From an uncultured Eubacterium sp. (lineage in GTDB: Bacteria; Bacillota; Clostridia; Lachnospirales; Lachnospiraceae): a stretch of 35,299 nt of DNA. The notes beneath the pieces are model-generated. The model had not been told where the DNA came from and made no database searches. It saw only the letters and a program-made list of their open reading frames with translations. The stretch is taken from the NCBI GenBank assembly GCA_900550135.1, contig URQO01000014.1, positions 1 through 35,299 on the forward strand, given 5' to 3'. Below, one piece after another: positions 30,272-35,299 of this stretch. Position numbers and translations under genes: made by a program. Numbering within the stretch: position 1 is the first letter of the stretch; each line of letters opens with the position of its first letter.

Positions 30272-31678
30272 ATGAATTATATTGAAGCAAAACAGTTTAT
30301 AGAAAGTACAAAAAAATATGGTAGTGTGTTAGGGCTTGAAAGCATTAAAACATTACTGAATGAAATGGGAAATCCGCAAAACAATTTAAATATAGTACAT
30401 ATTGCAGGAACAAATGGGAAAGGTTCTACAATGGCTTTTCTTAGCAGTATATTAATGACAGCAGGATATAAGGTAGGAAGATATAGTTCTCCGGCTGTTT
30501 TCGAAGATGATGAAATTATACAGATAAATAATCAAAATATAGAAAAGTTGCAGTTGGCAGACATAATTTCAAAAATAAAAGAAAAATGTCAGAAAATTTT
30601 TGAAACAAAGGGGTTTCACCCAACATCTTTTGAAATTGAAACAGCACTGGCGTTTGAATATTTCAGCAGAAACAATTGCCAGATAGTGCTTGTGGAATGT
30701 GGCATGGGTGGAGAAAGCGACGCTACCAATGTTTTTGAAAAAAATCTTTGTAGCATCATATCAGATATTTCTCTTGATCATACTGCATTTTTAGGAGATA
30801 CAATAGAACAGATTGCAATAGTAAAATCAGGAATAATCAAAAAAAAATGTCCTGTAGTTATTGCAAGTCAAAGTAAAGGGGCTACAGACGTTATAATAAA
30901 TAAGGCAAATCAAAAAAATAGCCCATATATTTGTGCGAAAGTTGCTGATTTATCATTTGATGGAAACAAAAACAATGTAAAGTATAAAGCCACAAACCAA
31001 AAAGAGTACAATGCAACCATCAATATGCTTGGAACATATCAGAAAAATAATGTGGCAGCAGCAATAGAGGCGGCGCTTACTTTAGATGGAAAAACTATCA
31101 CAACAAAGACTACCACTGTTTTGAATGGAGAAATAAATGAATCTGATTTTGGCTTGGATGGCATAATGGTTACGACTAAGCCACAGAAACTGACTTTAAA
31201 TATAGAACCATTTATAGAAGAAGGCATATCTAAGGCTCAGTGGAAGGGACGTATGGAGATAATAAGTAAAAGACCGTTATTCATAATAGATGGTGCACAT
31301 AATCCCGGCGCAATAAGTCAGCTTTCGGATTCCATAGATTTATATTTTACAAATAAACGAATTACCTTTATAATGGGTGTGTTGGCTGACAAGGATTTTG
31401 AAGAAGAATCAAGAATTATATCAAAAAAAGCAACCAATATTATTACAGTTACGCCAAATAATAAAAGAGCCCTTAGCGGAGAAAAGTTGGCAGAAACAGT
31501 TTTAAAATACAACAAAAATGTACAATATATAGAACAGATATATAAAGCTGTGGAAATAGCTTTTAATCAGGTACAGTCCGGTGACAGTGACATGATTTTG
31601 GCATTTGGTTCATTATCGCATTTGAAGGATATAAAGCAGGCAGTTATAGCCCAAAAGGAGAGAACTATTGATGTTTGA
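30272..31678 (+). CDS. folC: Folylpolyglutamate synthase/dihydrofolate synthase
   Basis: ATP-dependent ligase that joins glutamate to dihydropteroate and then extends the folate tail, in the cytoplasm. It has 468 residues, slightly longer than typical (~430). HIAGTNGKGSTMAFL is the Mur-ligase-like P-loop (residues ~43-57). RYSSPAVFEDDEII is the substrate loop. LVECGMGGESDATNVF and ISLDHTAFLGDTIEQIA are family blocks, and IIDGAHNPGAI belongs to the C-terminal domain. Two hydrophilic inserts explain the extra length. It begins the folate operon; its stop overlaps the folE start by 8 bases. Confidence 0.92.
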   Translation: MNYIEAKQFIESTKKYGSVLGLESIKTLLNEMGNPQNNLNIVHIAGTNGKGSTMAFLSSILMTAGYKVGRYSSPAVFEDDEIIQINNQNIEKLQLADIISKIKEKCQKIFETKGFHPTSFEIETALAFEYFSRNNCQIVLVECGMGGESDATNVFEKNLCSIISDISLDHTAFLGDTIEQIAIVKSGIIKKKCPVVIASQSKGATDVIINKANQKNSPYICAKVADLSFDGNKNNVKYKATNQKEYNATINMLGTYQKNNVAAAIEAALTLDGKTITTKTTTVLNGEINESDFGLDGIMVTTKPQKLTLNIEPFIEEGISKAQWKGRMEIISKRPLFIIDGAHNPGAISQLSDSIDLYFTNKRITFIMGVLADKDFEEESRIISKKATNIITVTPNNKRALSGEKLAETVLKYNKNVQYIEQIYKAVEIAFNQVQSGDSDMILAFGSLSHLKDIKQAVIAQKERTIDV

Positions 31679-32228
31679 TAAAGATAAGATTGAAGAGGGA
31701 ATAAGATTATTATTAGAAGGTATTGGAGAAGACACTACAAGAGAAGGCCTTGTGGATACTCCCAACAGAGTAGCAAGGATGTATGAAGAGTTGTGTGCAG
31801 GTATGAATCAGGATCCTATGGAACACCTTTCAAAAACATTTTCCTGTGACAATGAAAATGTGGTTATAGAAAAGGACATTACATTTTATTCCACATGTGA
31901 ACATCATCTTATGCCATTTTATGGAAAGGCTCATATTGCATATATTCCAAACGGAAGGGTAGTGGGCATTAGCAAACTGGCAAGAACAGTAGAAGTATAT
32001 GCAAGAAGATTGCAGATTCAGGAACAGATGACCAATCAGATAGCAGATGCCATAGAAGATTGTCTTGGAGCAAAAGGTGTGTTTGTAATGGTCGAAGCAG
32101 AGCATATGTGTATGTCTGCAAGAGGCATCAAAAAGCCCGGTAGTAAAACTACAACCTTTGCAGCAAAAGGTGTATTTGAAACAGACGAAAACTTAAGACG
32201 TGACATTATTTATCTTATTGAAAAATAA
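31671..32228 (+). CDS. folE: GTP cyclohydrolase I
   Basis: Converts GTP to 7,8-dihydroneopterin triphosphate, the first pterin step of folate synthesis. It has 185 residues, the normal length. Zinc ligands are the Cys and second His of STCEHHLMPF and the Cys of HMCMSARG. GISKLARTVEVYARRLQIQE is the conserved core, and RMYEELC lies in the N-terminal part. ATG at 31671 lies ten bases after AAAGGAG inside the folC end. An in-frame TTG at 31668 is less likely. The pairing with folC, folP and folB-folK is the usual Firmicute cluster. A 130-base gap precedes folP. Confidence 0.95.
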   Translation: MFDKDKIEEGIRLLLEGIGEDTTREGLVDTPNRVARMYEELCAGMNQDPMEHLSKTFSCDNENVVIEKDITFYSTCEHHLMPFYGKAHIAYIPNGRVVGISKLARTVEVYARRLQIQEQMTNQIADAIEDCLGAKGVFVMVEAEHMCMSARGIKKPGSKTTTFAAKGVFETDENLRRDIIYLIEK

Positions 32229-32358
32229 ATGTCTTAAAGAGTAGTTAATGTTTATTATAAAAATGATATTTTAAACTTGTAATAAAATTATCAGGTTAAA
32301 AATATAGGAAATCAAAAGATTAAAAAATACTTACAAATATATAAGAAAAGGAATATAA

Positions 32359-33177
32359 ATGAAAATAGGAAATTATAATTTTGATTTAGAAAATGACCCA
32401 ATTATTATGGGAATATTAAATGTAACACCGGACTCATTTTCCGATGGTGGCAAATGGAACAATATGGATGCAGCGCTTTCTCATACAGAACAGATGATAA
32501 AGGATGGTGCAAAGATTATTGATGTAGGTGGTGAATCTACAAGACCCGGTTATACTTTAATCAGTGATGATGAAGAAATAGAAAGAGTAGTGCCTGTTAT
32601 TGAGGCAATAAAGCGAAGATTTGATATATGTGTATCACTGGATACTTACAAAACTCAGGTGGCAAAAGCAGGCGTTGATGCAGGCGTTGACATGATAAAT
32701 GACATCTGGGGATTAAAGTGGGGAAATAAGGACATGGCAGAAGTAATAGCACAGTCAGGTGTTGCAGCCTGTGTCATGCACAATAAGGACAACACTCAGT
32801 ATGAAAGTTATGTAAAAGATGTGGTAGCTGAATTAAAAGAATCTGTTGATATAGCTCATAATGCAGGAGTAAAAGATTCACAGATAGTTTTAGATCCGGG
32901 AGTTGGATTTGGAAAAGATTATGAGCAGAATCTGTCAATTATAAAAAATGTAGACGCATTACAGCAGCTTGGTTATCCAATTTTACTTGGCACATCAAGA
33001 AAATCAGTTATTGGTCTTACTTTGAATGTGGACAAGGATGACAGAATGGCAGGAACAGTGGCAACAACAGTGATGGGTTATGAGAAGGGATGCAGCATAT
33101 TTAGAGTCCACGACGTAAAAGAAAACTATCAGGCTCTAATGATGGCAAAGGCAATAAAAAATGAAAGATTGTATTAA
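32359..33177 (+). CDS. folP: Dihydropteroate synthase
   Basis: Joins 6-hydroxymethyl-dihydropterin pyrophosphate with p-aminobenzoate. TIM-barrel protein of 272 residues. IMGILNVTPDSFSDGGK and DVGGESTRPGY are the two N-terminal signatures. SLDTYKTQVA and DMINDIWGL follow, and LDPGVGFGKDYEQNL and GTSRKSVIG are the pterin-binding and C-terminal loops. This is the target of sulfonamides; I see no obvious insertion in the signature loops. ATG at 32359 follows AAAAGGA. Its end overlaps the folB-folK gene by 17 bases. Confidence 0.95.
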   Translation: MKIGNYNFDLENDPIIMGILNVTPDSFSDGGKWNNMDAALSHTEQMIKDGAKIIDVGGESTRPGYTLISDDEEIERVVPVIEAIKRRFDICVSLDTYKTQVAKAGVDAGVDMINDIWGLKWGNKDMAEVIAQSGVAACVMHNKDNTQYESYVKDVVAELKESVDIAHNAGVKDSQIVLDPGVGFGKDYEQNLSIIKNVDALQQLGYPILLGTSRKSVIGLTLNVDKDDRMAGTVATTVMGYEKGCSIFRVHDVKENYQALMMAKAIKNERLY

Positions 33178-34042
33178 AATAAGAAAATTAAAGGTGTTTG
33201 CATATCATGGCTGTATGGAAGAAGAAAAGAAAAATGGTCAGGATTTTTATGTAGATGTCAATATGTATACAGATATTACAAATCCGGGTTATAGTGATGA
33301 ATTGGATTATACGGTCAATTATGCATTGGTTTGTAGCAGGATTAAAGAATTTATGACAAAAAACAGATTTGATTTAATTGAAGCTGTGGCAGTACAGTGT
33401 AGTGATTATATTTTAAAAACATTTCCTAAAATAAAGGAAATTGATTTTACAATATACAAACCTGAGGCACCAATAGAAGAACCATTTGACACTGTGGCAG
33501 TGTCGGTAACGAGAAAATGGCATAATGTCATATTGTCTATTGGCTCAAACATTGGAGATAAAGAAGAGTTCTTAAACAGTGCAGTGGATGGTATTTATGA
33601 TGATGAAAACTGCAGGGTAAATGTTGTTTCAAAGTATCTTGAAACAGAGCCATACGGACCTGTAGAACAGGATACATTTTTAAATGGATGCCTAGAAATC
33701 CAAACATTATATTCACCAACAGATTTACTTAAAAAAGTAAATGAGATAGAACATATTCAGGGTAGAACAAGGGAAATACACTGGGGGCCAAGAACTTTGG
33801 ATATAGATATTATTTTCTATGACGATGAAATAATAGATTTGCCCGAACTTAAAATTCCCCATGTGGAAATGCATAAAAGACTGTTTGTACTTGAACCACT
33901 GAATCAAATAGCACCATACAGGGTTCATCCAATTTATAAAAAGACGGTTAGTCAAATGCTTGAAGAATTGAAATCTGACAATGGTTGCGGTGGCTGTAGT
34001 GGTTGCAGTGGATGTTCAAAACAAAATATACAGGAAGATTAA
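33161..34042 (+). CDS. folK: FolB-FolK fusion (dihydroneopterin aldolase/HPPK) with Cys-rich tail
   Basis: Bifunctional folate enzyme, 293 residues. Residues 1-~118 are dihydroneopterin aldolase: LKVFAYHGCMEEEKKNGQDF has the FolB strand with the conserved Gly, and FDLIEAVAVQCSDYIL carries the catalytic-site Glu. Residues ~122-265 are hydroxymethyl-dihydropterin pyrophosphokinase: VILSIGSNIGDKEEFL, YLETEPYGPVEQDTFLNG, then the signature HWGPRTLDIDIIFYDD. The last ~20 residues are not part of either domain: NGCGGCSGCSGCSKQ with Cys at 276, 279, 282 and 285, made of four 9-base DNA units (33983-34018). The gene overlaps folP by 17 bases and is followed by pheA after 27 bases. Confidence 0.92.
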   Translation: MKDCIKIRKLKVFAYHGCMEEEKKNGQDFYVDVNMYTDITNPGYSDELDYTVNYALVCSRIKEFMTKNRFDLIEAVAVQCSDYILKTFPKIKEIDFTIYKPEAPIEEPFDTVAVSVTRKWHNVILSIGSNIGDKEEFLNSAVDGIYDDENCRVNVVSKYLETEPYGPVEQDTFLNGCLEIQTLYSPTDLLKKVNEIEHIQGRTREIHWGPRTLDIDIIFYDDEIIDLPELKIPHVEMHKRLFVLEPLNQIAPYRVHPIYKKTVSQMLEELKSDNGCGGCSGCSGCSKQNIQED

Positions 34043-34069
34043 AATGACAAAAGAAAGGCATTTATTACA

Positions 34070-35197
34070 ATGAAAGATTTACTGGAAAGCAGAAACGAAA
34101 TAGACCAAATAGATAGCGAAATTGTAAGATTATTTGAGAGACGAATGGATGTATGTAAAGATGTTGCAGAATACAAACTTCATACAGGTAAGCCTGTTTT
34201 AGACAGAAAAAGAGAACTTGACAAAATCGCTACTTTAAAAGAAAAAGCTTCAAACAGATTTTATTCTCATGGTGTGGAGGAACTTTTTGAGCAGATTATG
34301 GCTATGAGCAGAAAGATGCAGTACAAGATGCTGACTGAAGAAGGAGTAAATAACGATATTGGATTTGATATAGTTGACAGCCTTCCTACAGATGACATTA
34401 AGGTTGTATATCAGGGAATTCCCGGAGCATACTCCCAGCAGGCTGCTACAGAATATTTTAAGGATAAGGCAGAATATGTTAATGTGACTACATTTAGGGA
34501 AGCAATGAAATGGGTAAGAGACGGTAAAGCGAACTACGCAGTGCTTCCAATGGAAAACTCATCAGCAGGTATTGTTACGGATGTATATGATTTACTTGTT
34601 GAGTTTTCAAACTGTATTGTAGATACATTTGATGTTAAAATTGAGCATTGTTTATGTGGTATAAAAGGTAGCAAAATTGAAGATATAAAGGATGTATATT
34701 CTCATCCACAGGCATTTATGCAGAGCAATAAGTTTATTGAAGAACATGGCTGGGGAAAAGTAAACCTTGCCAATACTGCCATAAGTGCCAGATATATTTC
34801 AGAACAGAGTGACAAATCAAGAGGATGTATTGCCAGTGCAAATGCAGCAAACATCTATGGACTTGATATTTTGCATAGAGGCATCAATTTTAATGATACA
34901 AACACAACAAAGTTTATCATTGTAAGCAAGGATAGAGTTGCAAGAAGAAATGCGGATCATATATGTATTAGTTTTGAAATGCCTCATGAAAGTGGTACTT
35001 TGTATCAGATGTTGTCTCACATTATTTACAACGACCTTAATATGACAAGAATTGAATCGCGTCCTGTTCCTGAGAAAAAGTGGGAATATAGATTTTATGT
35101 TGAATTTGAAGGCAAGGCAACACAGGCAGGAGTTGTAAACGCTCTTAGTGGAATTAATGCAGAATCTCTTAATATGAAAATACTTGGCAATTATTAA
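34070..35197 (+). CDS. pheA: Bifunctional chorismate mutase/prephenate dehydratase
   Basis: Makes phenylpyruvate from chorismate for phenylalanine synthesis, 375 residues. Residues ~1-85 are an AroQ chorismate mutase: RNEIDQIDSEIVRLFERRMD and KPVLDRKRELDK. Residues ~108-280 are prephenate dehydratase: VVYQGIPGAYSQQAA, YAVLPMENSSAGIVTDVYDL, YSHPQAFMQSNKF, and the TTKFIIVSKD end with the catalytic Thr. Residues ~295-375 are an ACT domain with HESGTLYQMLSHI and NMTRIESRPVPEKKWEYRF; the ESRP motif is where phenylalanine binds for feedback inhibition. ATG at 34070 follows AAAGG. It lies 27 bases after folB-folK, so it is probably the last gene of the folate operon. Confidence 0.95.
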   Translation: MKDLLESRNEIDQIDSEIVRLFERRMDVCKDVAEYKLHTGKPVLDRKRELDKIATLKEKASNRFYSHGVEELFEQIMAMSRKMQYKMLTEEGVNNDIGFDIVDSLPTDDIKVVYQGIPGAYSQQAATEYFKDKAEYVNVTTFREAMKWVRDGKANYAVLPMENSSAGIVTDVYDLLVEFSNCIVDTFDVKIEHCLCGIKGSKIEDIKDVYSHPQAFMQSNKFIEEHGWGKVNLANTAISARYISEQSDKSRGCIASANAANIYGLDILHRGINFNDTNTTKFIIVSKDRVARRNADHICISFEMPHESGTLYQMLSHIIYNDLNMTRIESRPVPEKKWEYRFYVEFEGKATQAGVVNALSGINAESLNMKILGNY

Positions 35198-35299
35198 TTT
35201 TCATATGAAATGTTAGAAATTAATTGTATTATTAAAAATTTTGAGAGAGTGTGAAAGTTTTTCTGTAAATTAAATATTTAAATATAATTAATAGGCCTT

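Noticed and set aside
1..35299. tRNA, rRNA or complete insertion sequences
   Set aside because: I looked on both strands and found no tRNA TTCRA/acceptor pattern, rRNA signature or complete transposase gene.

Overview
The window is low-GC DNA with every gene on the + strand. Gene content and style point to a gut-type Firmicute, most likely Lachnospiraceae: a T-box leader, GtrA, DUF1292, lysine-rich FN3-like tails on secreted proteins, an MMPL pump paired with a heptad-repeat lipoprotein, and AGGAGG-type ribosome binding sites. I do not assign a genus. No tRNA, rRNA, complete transposon, prophage or CRISPR array was seen.

Layout. 1-1980 is an AT-rich accessory patch: the 3' part of a secreted InlB-repeat/FN3 protein, a broken RNase H gene, and an unknown gene preceded by a 7-codon ORF ending in TAG. 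2084-4695 is a sulfur-assimilation block, cysK and an O-acetylhomoserine sulfhydrylase gene. Both promoters carry CCTA-N9-TAGG inverted repeats. A 29-codon Cys-Cys leader ORF with a hairpin at the Cys codons precedes cysK. 4898-8317 holds a GtrA-like protein and a three-gene operon: a lactate/malate dehydrogenase with an Arg at the specificity position, a GldA-like dehydrogenase and a HAD phosphatase. 8335-8515 holds small gene remnants. 8478-11785 is a tryptophan T-box (specifier TGG, T-box UGGC) driving a three-gene ABC importer of the TrpXYZ type.

12043-17482 is a TetR gene, an array of 30-bp-spaced repeats, and a lipoprotein/MMPL pair. 17602-22230 contains a cytidylate-kinase-like protein, a second secreted Ig/FN3 protein, a compact structured element (possible ncRNA or IS200/IS605 end), a SecB-like chaperone, SfsA and a P-loop protein. 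22371-25347 holds gltX and a polytopic membrane protein with a C-terminal LuxR helix-turn-helix. 25549-30104 holds a third secreted FN3 protein, a UvrD-like helicase, a DUF1292 protein and a membrane-anchored SH3b protein. 30272-35197 is a folate cluster (folC, folE, folP and a folB-folK fusion with a Cys-rich tail) followed by pheA. FolE to FolK and FolP make dihydropteroate and FolC adds glutamate; PheA begins phenylalanine synthesis from chorismate, which is also the source of p-aminobenzoate.

The most interesting points are the layered control of cysteine genes, the structured element before the SecB-like gene, the phased array before the MMPL operon, the LuxR membrane protein, the Cys tail on FolB-FolK, and repeated small in-frame tandem duplications (33, 39 and 39 bp) at gene edges.
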